Positions 14,001 through 25,382 of a DNA stretch of 64,000 nt are shown here, in pieces (position 1 is the first letter of the stretch; every line of letters begins with the position of its first letter). The stretch comes from Allium sativum. Lineage: Eukaryota > Streptophyta > Magnoliopsida > Asparagales > Amaryllidaceae. The DNA lies in the NCBI GenBank assembly GCA_030737875.1, contig CM060922.1:228946335-229010334 (forward strand). Reading direction: 5' to 3'. Below the pieces are notes generated by a model, which ran no database searches, was not told where the DNA came from, and saw only the letters and a list, made by a program, of their open reading frames with translations. The translations under genes were made by a program, and so were the position numbers.

Positions 14001-14541
14001 TATACTACTGCCTTTCATTAACCCCAACTTCACATCATCGCACTATTGTTCCTTGTGTGTTTCAAGTGTAAAGTGCTTGCCAAGAATTTAACACACCCCA
14101 AGCTTCCCTACACATATTTGAACTGTTGTTCCCCTTTCATGGCCCTGTCATTGACTCCAGAAAAGATGCCTGCAAGCCTTTCTTTAAATGTGAGCTTTAA
14201 TCACTTCGGCCTGCGTACAACACATTCAACCCCATCGGTACACCAATTAGCTGAATCTTCCATTTTGCTCACCATACCCTTAATCATATGATTAATTCCA
14301 TGCTTAAACCGTAAACTGTTATAAATACCATCACGTCCCTTTTTACTTCAGTTCCGCACCCCCTGCGTGCACGTGTACATCCCACCATTTTTAAACAAAG
14401 CTACACGGCCGCATACACCCTTAACTCCTCAAGATTCCACTCTCCAGACTGCAAGCAAGCACACCTACACCCTTCACCAATACTTGACTTCAGTGAAATA
14501 ATTTTTCGTGCATGACCTTTTGTCCTCCTACCTTGGCATTT
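11077..14541 (-). repeat. Element C 5' LTR, part 1
   Basis: Starts TGTAATGACCC beside the primer site and runs to the CATTT target (14537-14541) where B is inserted. The part from 13196 is duplicated at 1-1331; 11077-13195 has its partner outside the window. AT-rich; the short open frames (for example 11028-11354 and 11806-12084) show no recognisable protein. Confidence 0.85.
14537..14541. repeat. Target-site duplication CATTT of B, left copy
   Basis: CATTT here and at 35315-35319. The filled sequence across the two sites reconstructs the C LTR seen uninterrupted at 7471-7500. Confidence 0.95.
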
Positions 14542-15924
14542 TGAAACACCTCACCTCCGTTAAGGTCACTCACAAAGGGAATGCCTTAACTTCGGTGGAG
14601 CGTTATAGGTAAAAGATGCTGATAAATTACAAGACAGACAAATAAAGCAGTGGAAAATAAAATCATTTTATAAGCAACGTAGTTCTGTCAACCTTTTACA
14701 ACAATTGACTCAATCGTACTTAAGAGTATTACATAAAACTTCTGTCTTGATTCAAAAACTTCCAAGTATATAAGAAGCATAAAACATAGCAAAGTAGCAT
14801 AAGTCCCCAAATAAAAGTGCAAACACAGCCATAGCCAAAGATAAGAGGATCCAAGCAATACATCAAAGAATCTTCAAGCTTGGAAAAAGAAACGGTCCAA
14901 ACTAAGTTGAGCTATTCCCTCTTTGACTACCTTGGGGGGAACGGAAGAAAAGAAGACGAAAGAAAATGGGTCAGACATAAAGCCTGGTAAGTCCCGTGAC
15001 TTTCAGCATGTAAACAGGTAAAAGCAACATGACACGAATAAACTGAATATAAGATAATACCATGATAACAGGGATAACAAGATAACATAAGATTATCATA
15101 AGATATGATAAGGCAAGATAAACTGAATGTGTTTCTACTCTTTCTCTACTTCGCTACTACCCTGTTATTCTGATTTCTATAACTCTGCACCGCCTAGCTA
15201 GTGTCCCAACTAGTAATCTATATAAAATGATAATATGATTACGTGATCCCAATCCTCGCAATTGTGGTAGCCTTCAGGTGTACATCTATTATGAGGATTC
15301 CACCTAAATCTGCCTAATTTCCATGAATATGTTAGATGTACCCTTACAACCTTATCGATCAGCTCCCTACTTGTGTTAATTTTTCCTTGTGTCTGTGTCA
15401 ATCGGTCCTCTCTTGCGTGTAGATACCTTGTGCTGGTCCCACAATAAGGTGCATCAATCCCTATGACAGCAACCCGACGCGATTCAAGATGAACAGTGTA
15501 TAACTACCGGTACCCAGTGCCTGCTTTTTCCACTCCGGAGTATGTGCACATCCGTAATCCATTGGAAACTACACTGACGGACCCTCTGCCGCTATTTTGA
15601 CCCCTTATAATCAGCCCAGTAATCGTGCCCCACCCTGCCTAGTTCAGGGTACTGTGATACATCTATGTGGGTTACTGCTAAAATGGGTCCCCGTTACTAG
15701 GGTTTCCTACTGGTTAAGTTTGTGGGCCTATATATAAATATTACCCACCTACACAAGATGTACTAAACCCTCCCACCGATTCAAACATGTTTATTTAATG
15801 GTTAAGTTTGTGGGCCTATATATACTAATATTACCCCCCTACCCAAGGTTTATTTAAACCTTCCACTTATCAAGTCAATATGTAATATTGGTTAAGCTTG
15901 CCTTAACCCTATCCACTTTGTTCA

Positions 15925-16430
15925 TGTAATATTGGTTAAGTGATGTCCACTCATGTTAACTTAACCCACCCACACATCACGTTGTATTGGTTAAGTGTTT
16001 CCTATTAACTTAACCCTGTTCATTCATCATGTTATATTGGTTAAGGGTTTCGCATTAACTTAACCCCATTCGTTCATCATGTTATATTGGTTAAGTGTTT
16101 CTTATTAACTTAACCCCACTCGTTAATCATGCTATATTGGTTTGGTGTTTCTTATTAACTTAACCCTACTCATTCATCATGTTATATTGGTTAAGTGTTT
16201 CTTATTAACTTAACCCTACTCATTCATCTTGTTGTATTGGTTAAGTGTTTTCTGTTAACTTAACCCCATTCCTTCATCATGTTATATTGGTTAAGTGTCA
16301 TTAATCCAGTAGAGTTAACTTAACCTACCCACTTGTCATGTTACATTGGTTAAGTGTTGCCTTCTTGTGTTAACTTAACCCTACCACACATCATGTAATA
16401 TTGGTTAAGTGTCGCCTATTCATATGTTAC
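15925..16430. repeat. About ten 50 bp minisatellite units in B 3' LTR
   Basis: Each unit carries ATTGGTTAAGTG and then TTAACTTAACCC about 20 bases later, separated by a CATCATGTT-type spacer. GGTTAAGT and ACTTAACC are reverse complements, so each unit can form a small hairpin. The same array is at 32866-33375. Confidence 0.88.
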
Positions 16431-16500
16431 TTAACTTTACATTCTTAGCATGTCTTGTTTATTAGCATTAATTCATTCATTAATGCCTTAACCTCTCACA

Positions 16501-16682
16501 TTAGAATTGTTGTTCACGGTTGCAGGATGTATCGGGCGGTTCTGGGCAGACTTCTACCGCAAACTCATTCTAATCTCGGGTTTTGGGCTAAATGCGCTAA
16601 CCTCTCACATTATATCTGTGTTTTTGTGGTTACTGGATGTGCCGGGCAGTTCCGAGCAGTTTTACACCGCAAATCAATCTAA
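16501..16682 (-). other. Paired hairpins h1 and h2 in B 3' LTR (partly decayed)
   Basis: h1 (16501-16573): outer stem TTAGAAT/ATTCTAA is perfect, while the inner stem TTCACGGT against ACCGCAAA has lost pairs relative to the other LTR. h2 (about 16612-16682) has a damaged outer 5' arm (TTATAT) but keeps the GCCGGGCAGT-type loop. The partner LTR preserves both; see 33442-33623. Confidence 0.75.
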
Positions 16683-17797
16683 CCTCGGGTCAGGCATGTT
16701 CATCTTTTAGCCAAATTACATATTTACCATTCATGTCCAAGTTCATGTAAATTTTCCACAAATGTAGTCAATACAAGTCATATCATGTTTACATGTTATG
16801 CCAATATTACATAATTAAGTTATGCCCCACAAATTCAATTACAAGTTATTACTAAAATAGGTTACACTCAATCTTCCCAAACTTGCAATAGCAGTCATGC
16901 CAAAATCACTATATACATTATGTTTGGCGTCCCAACTAATAGTTATGCCCAATCTAGATTTAATACTCCAGTTTACAGTTTACGCCCAAAACTTGGTTTA
17001 CATGCCAATTAACCCAAACTTGCATTTATAATGATAATAATGCCCCAATATCAAATACAAGTTATGCCCAACAATTTCACCGAATACGTTATGCCCAATT
17101 ATTTCACCAAATACTTTATGCCCAATATTTACCTAAAATAGGTTATACCCAAATATTCCCCGTATTCCAATCGTTCCTATTTCGCGATTTGAGCCTAGGT
17201 TCGTAGGTAAGCAGGGTTCATAAAAGAAAAAGGAAATAGGGGAAAAGAGCGAAAAGGAGCATAAAATAAGAATAGGCATAAAAATGAGCATGTAACAACA
17301 GACCTAATACAGGAAATTTAGATCCAACAAAGATAGATTCTTGAATAAACTGATACAATCATTATCGCATGCATAAGAATAACATCATGAACCAAAAAGG
17401 ATTATATGCCTGATGTACAACAAAGATAGGCATGATTGAATCGATATAATAACTTCTTAGGCATGTAAAATCATGGATTCGATGGAAAAATAGGAATAAA
17501 TATGAAATGATTTTCATATCATCAAGCATGGACTTAGATTCATTTTATTACATGCCAAGATTGTAATTAGGTGTTTAAATCTGAGAATAACTTGAACTTA
17601 CATTGCTAGGATTAAGAAAAGGAAATTGAATCGTTGTTGTTGCAGAAACTTTAATTTGATGTTGATTAATCTTCACAGTTGATTGTTGATGAAGAACTTC
17701 AAATTTGGTTTAGGTTTCAGAGGCGGCGGCTAAGAGTATTGAGAGTTCAGCAGCATAGCGGCATCATAAGGAATTGTTATGAATTAGGTTTTAGGTT

Positions 17798-18320
17798 ATG
17801 AGTGTATATATAGATGTCTAGGATTATTAAGAGCCTTTAGATCAACATAGTATCCATCCAGACCATCTAGTCAGAGAGAATGCGTCATCAGGCCAAACAG
17901 AAGTTGCCACGTTGCCCTACGAATCAGAAATTTGTCACTGCCACGTCAGCCAGGTACAAAACGAAGTATTTCGCCCAGATCTGGGAGGGGCTCGACACCG
18001 GGGTCAACACCCCTATAGGAGGGCGACACTTATGTCGACTCCCCTTTAGGGGGGTCAACACCTATGTCAACTCCCCTTAAGGGGGGTTGACACCCTCTGG
18101 CGGGAATTTTCCCGCCCAGCCTGTTTTGGTTGATTTTGAATTTCAAACCCATTTTTGACTTTTTTGGACCAATTTCTGAAGTACTGAACCCAATATATAT
18201 ATATACTACCTGCGCGTATACAAACTTCAAACTTTAATAACTTCTTCATACAGAGTCCGATTTATGCAAACTCGGACACTATCTCAAGCAGAATTCCGAG
18301 ACGACACAATGGCGCAACCC
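17798..18320 (-). promoter_or_regulatory. B 3' LTR U3 module: conserved block, E2F-like palindrome, GTCGAC array, TATA box
   Basis: In the sense direction (right to left): a block around 18295-18318 corresponding to GCGCCATTG; the palindrome GGCGGGAATTTTCCCGCC at 18099-18116, which contains the E2F-type TTTCCCGC; an array of GTCGAC-like sites (17990-18097); and a TATA box, CTATATATACAC on the minus strand, at 17802-17813. The order matches elements A and F. Confidence 0.7.
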
Positions 18321-18401
18321 GTTTCACCTAATTCTTCTTTCACAAATTAATTATTCTTTAATTTGTTATTTTAATATTCTCAGAAAATACGGGGTGTTAC
18401 A

Positions 18402-18419
18402 TTCTCCCCTCGTTAAAGG
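18402..18419 (-). promoter_or_regulatory. Polypurine tract of B
   Basis: Minus strand CGAGGGGAGAA immediately before the LTR start TGTAACACCCC. Upstream in the sense direction is the TTTCGGGGATGAAATCC motif common to this group. Confidence 0.9.
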
Positions 18420-19009
18420 ATTTCATCCCCGAAATCTTCAAGTCAAGAAGAATGTATTCTACCATCCAATCATCCATCTACTCAACCATCATCTACAAGT
18501 ATTCATTGTCCTTAAAAAGATTTCTAATGCAAAATGAACATATGAAAAAGTGTGTGTATATGTCCCAATACTAATGCAAAAGATCAGGTGGTCTACTAAT
18601 TCAGTTGACCTCCTAAATGTGAATCATGAGAGCGTCATGCGTCCAATATGTATGCAATTATCCCTAATCATGTAAATACTATATGTGTGCATATTCATTC
18701 ATCCATATGCAACATCCATATGATAACACATCAAGTTTCAATCCATATACAAATACATACATTCATATTCATATGCAATATGAAAGTGACTGAGCCGATC
18801 TAGTGCCTAATGTGTGTGTATATGCATCCACTAGCAACCACTTGCAATCGCTTGCAACCATCAATCGTAACATGTTTCAAACGCATGTTTACATACATTG
18901 GCTTCTACCTAAGGATCGAAGATACAACCTAGAGGATATACCTAAAAAGATATTAACAAGTATGCATAAAATTTCTAGAAAAAGAGATCAAGGATATACC
19001 CTCAAGAAA
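18420..19009 (-). other. B internal region downstream of pol, non-coding
   Basis: Roughly 600 bases between the end of pol and the polypurine tract. It is homologous to 44794-45420 in F and to 24900-25370 in A (on the opposite strand), with many ATGCA-type repeats. No coding signal seen. Confidence 0.6.
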
Positions 19010-19140
19010 AGGGGTATGATGCGCGTGTCTTATCTTCAGTCTCCCTTATCGCGTCTTCTTGAGCTTTACTTCACTGTACCTTAACTAATTTAACTTCATG
19101 ATTGCGAAGCTTCTTGACTTCCATTTCCAAAACTCACTAG
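19010..19140 (-). pseudogene. B pol C-terminal remnant (chromovirus tail)
   Basis: The minus strand encodes residues resembling EVKKLRNHEVKLVKVQ at about 19075-19130, followed by a stop where Trp is expected. The same segment is in F at 45426-45490. In Tekay/Del-type chromoviruses this lies after integrase, at or near the C-terminal chromodomain. Only this tail remains on this side of the A insertion. Confidence 0.7.
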
Positions 19141-19144
19141 TAAG

Positions 19145-19149
19145 GATAG
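19145..19149. repeat. Target-site duplication GATAG of A, left copy
   Basis: GATAG at 19145-19149 and 29768-29772, exactly abutting the TG and CA ends of A. Confidence 0.95.
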
Positions 19150-19231
19150 TGTAACAACCCGGATTTTTTCAACATGCTAAGACAAGGATCAAGGCAGAAT
19201 TTAATTATAAATTCTGAATCGGGAGAAACAA

Positions 19232-19640
19232 GTTGCGCCATTGCGTTCGTCTCGGAAAAATACGCGAAATAGAGTCCGAGTTTTCGAAAATCGGAGTCCG
19301 TATGAGCCAGTTACGCCCGTCAAAGTTTTCAGAAAAATTCAAGTTCAAAAACATTTCGAAATTCAAATCTGGAGCCAAAATAGATTGGGTGGGAAAAATT
19401 CCCGCCCAAGCCCCAGGTCGACTGGGGTGTCGACTGGGGAGTCGACACGCCCAGGGGCAGGTCGAGTGCCCAGTCGACACGGGTGTCGACCTGGCCCAAA
19501 AACCCATTTTGGGTCTGGACGACCTGGTGCACCTGTTGCTCATTTGGGTCTGGTCTATTGGCCTGTGATGGGTTTTGAGGGTTCAGATCTATCCTAGGTT
19601 TAATCTAAGGGCCTAAACTACTCCTAATCTCTATAAATAC
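19232..19640 (+). promoter_or_regulatory. A 5' LTR U3 module and TATA box
   Basis: Contains the block GCGCCATTGCGTTCGTCTCG (about 19235-19254), the palindrome centred at 19397 (GGGTGGGAA, AAA, TTCCCGCCC; perfect in the 3' LTR at 25621-25641), an array of GTCGAC sites (19416-19492) and CTATAAATAC at 19631-19640. Transcription would start about 30 bases later, so most of the LTR would be transcribed. Confidence 0.75.
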
Positions 19641-20154
19641 ACCCTAGGACCTAACCTAAATCACTAAAAATCAATCCTACAACTAAGTGCTGCCAAAATC
19701 TATCTTGATCATGGCCTCCATCTCCAACTTCAAGAGCCTATGCACTCAAACTAGATCCAAGACGAAGGTGCAAGCTTTCTACACCAAATCAAGGGTTTTG
19801 ATCATCATCTCAACATGGATTCTTCGACAAGACGATTCATGCTCCTAAATCTCTTGCCACGCTATGTAAGTTCTAGCTACTTCTAGATCTAAACGGTAGA
19901 TTTAATGATGGCATGGAATAAAACGAGATTAAACTAAGTATGCTAGCCTATATGAACCTTGTCATGCCTCTTTTGCTTGAACCTATGACTTTTGGCTATG
20001 CTTAGTGACTAAATCATGCTATTCATGTTATGATTAACCTATTTTACCTTGCAAGTTTGAATCTTTATCTATGGGATGTTAGCATGAACCCTTAGGAACC
20101 ATTTGACTTATGAAACATTGGCAAAGATTTGACTTTGGGGCTTATGCATGTAAA

Positions 20155-20405
20155 TGAACCCAAACCCCTTATGTTATCATGCATGTTTGTGGCCAAATTC
20201 CCTTATGATAATATGCATGTTTATATGCATGTTTGTGGCCAAATTCCCTTATGATAATATGCATGTTTGTGGCCAAATTCCCTTATGATACTATGCATGT
20301 TTGTGGCCAAAAACCCCTTGTGATGCTATGCATATTTTGAGGCCAAACCCCTTATGACACCATGCATGTTGGTGGCCAATCCCTTTTTGACATCGTGCAT
20401 GTTTT
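20155..20405. repeat. ATGCATG/TGGCCAAA minisatellite in A 5' LTR
   Basis: Six or so units of about 40-45 bp containing TATGCATGTTTGTGGCCAAA and CCTTATGATA. Also at 26398-26640 in the 3' LTR. Confidence 0.85.
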
Positions 20406-20660
20406 GAGGCAAATATGTAGCATAGTATCCTTACTATGTTGACTCGCTTTTACTTGAGTTGGAAACACGATTTGGGGTAGGTTAGACGTGCGTAATTATG
20501 ACATGATAATTTGACATGGGATTCCATGAAAATATGACACTCATGATACACCTAAATGGGGACATGACATGTGGGGTAAACATGAGCCTTGAAACTAGAC
20601 ACGTATGGGTTGTAAGTGTAATATGACACTAGACCAAACATGAAAGTGGCCAACTCGAGG

Positions 20661-20840
20661 TTGGGTTGAGTTTGTAGCATAAATCTACCCGGACCCGCCC
20701 GGCTTAACTAGTGGCTACAAACAATAGGACCCAATGTGAGTAGTTGGTCATATAGCACTCAAAACCCGAGGTTAGACTAGGTTGTGGTGTAAATCTACCC
20801 GGACCCGCCCGGCTTAACTAGTAACCACAACAAAGTCTAA
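20661..20840 (+). other. Paired covarying hairpins in A 5' LTR
   Basis: h1 20661-20734: outer stem TTGGGT (20661-20666) with ACCCAA (20729-20734), inner stem GTTTGTAGC (20670-20678) with GCTACAAAC (20714-20722). h2 20772-20840: outer TTAGAC with GTCTAA, inner GTTGTGGT (20781-20788) with ACCACAAC (20824-20831). Both loops contain ACCCGGACCCGCCCGG. The stems of the two copies differ in sequence but are fully paired. Confidence 0.8.
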
Positions 20841-20934
20841 TGTTATAGGTTGGGGTGCATTAATCTAATTAATTAATGCCACATAAAAAGGTTAAGTAAT
20901 TTTGACTAATGACACTTAACCAAACAAGACAATT

Positions 20935-21500
20935 AGGGGATGGGGTTAAGTAACCTACACTTAACTAATCTAAACATGGTAATTAGATGGGGTTAAGTAA
21001 CCTACACTTAACTAATCTAAACACGGTAATTAGATGGGGTTAAGTAACCTACACTTAACTAATCTAAACACGGTAATTAAATGGGGTTAAGTAACCTACA
21101 CTTAACTAATCTAAACACGGAAATTATATGAGGTTAAGTAACTTACACTTAACCAATCTAAACGCTGTAATTCGATGGGGTTAAGTTAAACACTTAACCA
21201 ATCTAAACTTGGTAATTCAATGAGGTTAAGTGACTTATACTCAACCAATTATACATGATGATTTGATGAGGTTAAGCAACCATACTTAACCAATCTAATA
21301 GGAGAACTTGATAGGGTTAAGTCACAAGACCGTTTAAATATACTTAACCATTATAATACGACTAGTGGATGGGGTTAAGTTAACCTATACTTAACCAATC
21401 CGACCCGATAATCCGATGAGGTTAAGATAATCTGTGCTTAACCAATCTAACACGATAATATGGTTGGGTTAAGATAAACAAATACTTAACCAATTTGACT
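20935..21500. repeat. 47 bp GGTTAAG minisatellite in A 5' LTR
   Basis: Unit GGGGTTAAGTAACC, then ACACTTAACTAATCTAAAC, then ACGGTAATTAGAT. Four near-identical units are followed by increasingly divergent ones. Equivalent array at 27170-27760. Inverted GGTTAAGT/ACTTAACC pairs recur as in B. Confidence 0.9.
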
Positions 21501-23531
21501 TGATGATTGAATAAGGTTAAGTCATGAGCTTCTTGGTATACTTAACCAACTTGTAGGGCTAGGTCTTGGACTTGAATACTTAGCCAAATCTGGACATGAT
21601 GCGTAGGCAGGTTAAGTCATGAACTTAAATGATAAAACTCAACCCATTAGACAAAACCCTAGTTCAGGAGACTAGGTGGAAAACTGGGATTAACAAGGAT
21701 AACGGGAAAGGAAACTGAGTGGTAAACCTTAGTTTGGGAAACTAAGTAATAATTCTTAGTCAAGGGATTTGGACCAGTTCATAGATAGATGAATAACCCG
21801 ATAAGGTAGGTCATCGCTTAAACAAACGAGGAGGAGCAAATTATCTGACTTAGATAAAGGCTCCAACGAACTGGGTGATGAAGCGGTAGCTTCGGGGGAA
21901 GTGAGGGTACTCTTGGTATCCCTCTGTGAGGTGGCAGATGGTCCATGAAACCTGGCCTCACAGAGGTTAAGGTCTGCGGTAGAAGAGCCAAGAGTATGCC
22001 TTGGTTGCTATGCGAGCGACCTAAAGACTGGGATGGATTAGCGTGGAGTCGTCGATTCTTGATTTTGCCCTGGATAGTGCGTCGTCGACTACCTACCATC
22101 TTTAGTCAATCGTGTACGAACGGAAAGGCAGAGAACTCCCAACAGACCATGTTCTTGCTATTGAGTCATGGGTGAGGTTGGCCAATAGGAAAGTGGGGCA
22201 TAGTGGGGCCGGGATGTAGTTCTCATACATGATTTTTCTTGGATTGCCTTTCAGTAGTTGAGGGAGGGGTCACGTGGGACCATAGCCATGAATACAAAAA
22301 CAGACCTTGATATCTGCATTCGGCAGACGACTTAAAGCTCCCGACCGAGTTCCGTATTTCTCGATTTGCCCTGGCACGGAACTCGGATGGCACATTGAGA
22401 TACATGTGCGTCTAGACATGGAAGACGATTCACGATACATACGTGGGGTAAAGGGCGCGGTTGACGGGTGGCATAATCCCTAGTGGCCCTAGGTGGCTTG
22501 AACCCAAACCGAGACACGGAAATGTTCATTAGGTAGCATAATCCCTAGTGGTCCTAGGTGGCATAAATCCTAAGTGAACACGCGATAGTTCATGGTAAGA
22601 AAACATAACTAGATCAAGGGTAGCAGTCCAAAACAACTTCAAGGATAAAATGGTACTACATTGAGGTGGTATAGATTTACATGGGAAAGCCCGTACGGCC
22701 TACGGTAAAGGACTGGACTTATACATGGAAAGAAACCTACGAGTTGGGAAAAACCTACATATGCTATATATTAGGTTGACATGGACCATTACATGACATA
22801 GGGCAAGGGACATTCATAGTTAACACATGACGCGGGTTGGGATATTAGTACGAGAGGTGCAGAGCAAATATACATGATAAATACCGTGGGATGTTATACA
22901 TGATAGATACCTTGGGATTGTATACTTGATAGAAACCTGACGATGTGATACCTTGATTTATCTTGACACCGTGGTTTATCATGATACCTTAGTTTATCTT
23001 GCTACAGCACTTCATCCAGTTATCTTGGTTTAGCTTATCTATCTTGTTGTCATCCTTATGTTTACTTTCAGTTTATGCATGTCATGTTACCTTTACCTGT
23101 TTTTATACTGGAAGTAGATAGGACTTACCAGTCTTTATGACTGACCCCGTTTTCTTTCGCCTCTTTGTCTTCCGTTCCCCCCCCCCCCAGGTTTCAGGGA
23201 GGAAATGATGTTGTTTAGTTCGGACCTCTTTTGCTTGAAGGTCATCATGTATAGCTTGGTCTTCTCTTGGCTATGGCTGCTTCACCGCTTTATTTTGGGG
23301 AATAATTTATGAAAAGGTTTTATGCTCCTTTACTATTGCAAGACAGGTTTTGATGTATTCTGATGTAAAAGGCTTTAGACCTTATTTTGTAAGATAATGA
23401 AACTTGTTTTATTTCCGCTGTTTTATATATGTTCTGTCTTGTAATATTCTGTGCATGTTTACCTCGATAATGCTTCACCAAACTTAGTGCATTCCCTTTG
23501 TGAGTGACCCTAGCGGAGGTGGGGTGTTACA

Positions 23532-24130
23532 TTTGGTATCAGAGCAGAAGGTTACCAGACTGGGCAAAAGTTTTTAAAACATTCTGAAAATTATTTGAGA
23601 AACTGTTTTCAAAGAAGCATTTTTTCAAGAAAAGTTTTTAAAGGCTATTCCCCAAAAGCCATTAGCACTATCCTTTGTTTCCTTGATTGAATCTCTTTTC
23701 CTTTCTTTCCTCCATCTGTAGTCACGGTAGTTTTAACTGCGACTAATCCTTGTCTAGCTACATAAGTGTTTTCCCGTGCGATGGAGGAAGTTCTCGAGAG
23801 GCCTGTTACCGAAGTTATAAGAAGGGATAATAAGAGCAAGGATAAAGGACACAAGCTTAATAATAAGCAACTTGTTGGTATGGATTAGTCCACGAAGGAA
23901 GGCAAGGACAAGATCAGCGAGAGGGCAATTGTATGCTCTCACTCCTAGCGTATCTAAGAGGGATGGTATCGTTTCTGTTAAAGGTTTAGCCTTTCTTTTC
24001 TATCATCCCGTCCATACTTTGTTTTGATCATCGCATCATTTAAGTCTGCTTCGATAGTTAAGTCTCTGCACCTTAGTACTAGCATGGTAGAAGATCCCAC
24101 TTTTGTCCCAAAATCTGGTTGGAGATCGGT
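23532..24130 (+). other. A core: leader and gag-side remnant
   Basis: After the primer site comes a segment homologous to the gag-side regions of B (31340-31470) and F (48300-48430), shown by shared wording such as the AAAACATT/TTTGAGAAA stretch. No continuous reading frame is left, and the short minus-strand frames at 23645-23942 are shadows. Confidence 0.5.
23534..23545 (+). promoter_or_regulatory. Primer binding site of A
   Basis: TGGTATCAGAGC, complementary to the initiator-Met tRNA 3' end, two bases after the LTR. The following GAAGGTTACC is shared with B and F beyond the usual primer length. Confidence 0.93.
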
Positions 24131-24420
24131 TCATTTGTTCATGACTTGTTGGGAATTGAGGGTGTAAATGACAAGTGTTGAGGTTAGAAGCAATGCTTCT
24201 ATTGTTAAGCTATGGATAGATTCTAGGGATGAAGTGGTTATCCAGTAAGGGATGCCATTCTCGGTTTTTGAAAGGAGGATAGTTAAACCTTTAACTTGCC
24301 TTGGTAATACCCTCGAAGTCTCGTGTGACCTTTTGGGTTCTATCATGGTTAGTTACCTAGAATCTCTTGATGCATTTATCGGAAATCTCTGATCCAATCG
24401 AGTAACGTTCGCCAATAGGA
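24131..24420 (+). pseudogene. A core: protease-to-RT linker remnant of pol
   Basis: Around 24270-24380 the plus strand encodes residues recognisable as ERRIVKPLTCLGNTLE, then SCDLLGS, then SYLESLDAFI. These align with the linker between protease and reverse transcriptase in F (47230-47360) and B (30380-30480). No protease active site and no RT follow. The apparent 71-residue minus-strand frame is the shadow of this segment. Confidence 0.65.
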
Positions 24421-24636
24421 CGGATGGTTCATTCCGCTTGAGCATGGGTTATAGGAATCACCCTAGTAAGTGCACGTGGTAACATGGATTGGCATCGATA
24501 AACGAGATCCAGAATTCACTAGTGAATTTTGGAGAGCTTGAATGAGTACGCAAATATGGTTGAGCCAAGTATACTAGGGAAAGAATAAGTGAAAAAGGAA
24601 CGAGAGGCGACAATGAAATGAGTTCCAACTCATACC

Positions 24637-24770
24637 TTGGAAATAGGAATCAAGGAGCTACGAAATCATGAAGTCAAAGGCGGTCAAGGCACAATGGAAT
24701 TAAGCTCATGGAAATGCGTCTTAGACGCGCGCATCATGTCTCTTTTTAAGAGTATATCATTGATCCCTGG
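24637..24770 (+). pseudogene. A core: pol C-terminal remnant
   Basis: Encodes IKELRNHEVK followed by degenerate residues, the same tail seen in B (19075-19130) and F (45430-45490). Everything from RT to integrase is deleted between this and the linker remnant. Confidence 0.6.
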
Positions 24771-25370
24771 TTCTCCTGTAGAGCTTGCTTGCATGCTATC
24801 GTTTTGTGGATATCCTCTCGGTCCGGTTTCTGTTGCAAACCCCGTAAGGAGTTTGTCTTGCTTATCTTCTCGATCCTATCTTGGGAACCTTAGGTAGAAC
24901 TCTATGGATGTAAACATGTATTTGAAACATGTTATGATTGATATGGTTGCAAATGGTTGCAAGTGGTTGCTCGTGGATGCGCGAATACACGTTAGATACT
25001 AGATCGACGCACTCACATTTTGCATTGCATATGCACGAGTATTTATACTTGTTTGAAAGTTAATGTGTTGTCTTGCGGATGTTGCATATGAATGAATGTT
25101 TGTGCATGCATGTAGTACTTATATGACTAGGACTATTTGCATACATGTTGGATTCATGGCACTAAACATATTTTGCATTAGAAAGATCATTCAGGCCTGA
25201 TCATTAGCATTAGCTAAGGAGCATATACACACACGTTCTGCATATGTTCATATGGCATTATAGATCGTCTAAGGACAATGGTTGCTTGTGGATGATGTTT
25301 TGAGTAGATGGATGATGGATGGTAGGATACGATCTTCCTAACTTGGAGATTTCGGGGACGAAATCCTTTA
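24771..25370 (+). other. A core: non-coding region before the polypurine tract
   Basis: Homologous to the non-coding segments of B (18420-19009) and F (44794-45420). AT-rich with ATGCA words; nothing coding seen. Confidence 0.55.
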
Positions 25371-25382
25371 AGTTGGGAAGAA
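25371..25382 (+). promoter_or_regulatory. Polypurine tract of A
   Basis: AGTTGGGAAGAA directly before the 3' LTR, preceded by TTTCGGGGACGAAATCC. The tract carries TT where B and F have an unbroken purine run, so plus-strand priming may be weakened. Confidence 0.85.

Larger units (their letters stand above)
14542..18401 (-). repeat. Element B 3' LTR
   Basis: TGAAACACCTC to GGGGTGTTACA, 3860 bp. Matches 31475-35314 throughout. In sense order it contains the U3 module, two hairpins, a 50 bp minisatellite and a terminal region with long A/T runs. Open frames inside are not shared in frame with the partner LTR and are not genes. Confidence 0.93.
19150..23531 (+). repeat. Element A 5' LTR
   Basis: TGTAACAACCC to GGGGTGTTACA. 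In order: U3 module with TATA box (19232-19640), ATGCATG minisatellite (20155-20405), paired hairpins (20661-20840), GGTTAAG minisatellite (20935-21500), and a terminal part with a 12-C run near 23180 (15 C in the other LTR). Overlapping open frames of 111-118 residues on both strands at 19205-19597 fall in the GTCGAC/GC-rich U3 and are not proteins. Confidence 0.95.

Noticed and set aside
19205..19597. Overlapping 111-118 residue open frames on both strands in A LTRs
   Set aside because: They coincide with the GC-rich GTCGAC array, occur in several frames at once, and change between the two LTRs. Base composition explains them.
20155..21500. CRISPR-like look of regularly spaced repeats
   Set aside because: Units are contiguous minisatellites with diverging copies and no unique spacers or cas genes, inside a plant LTR.
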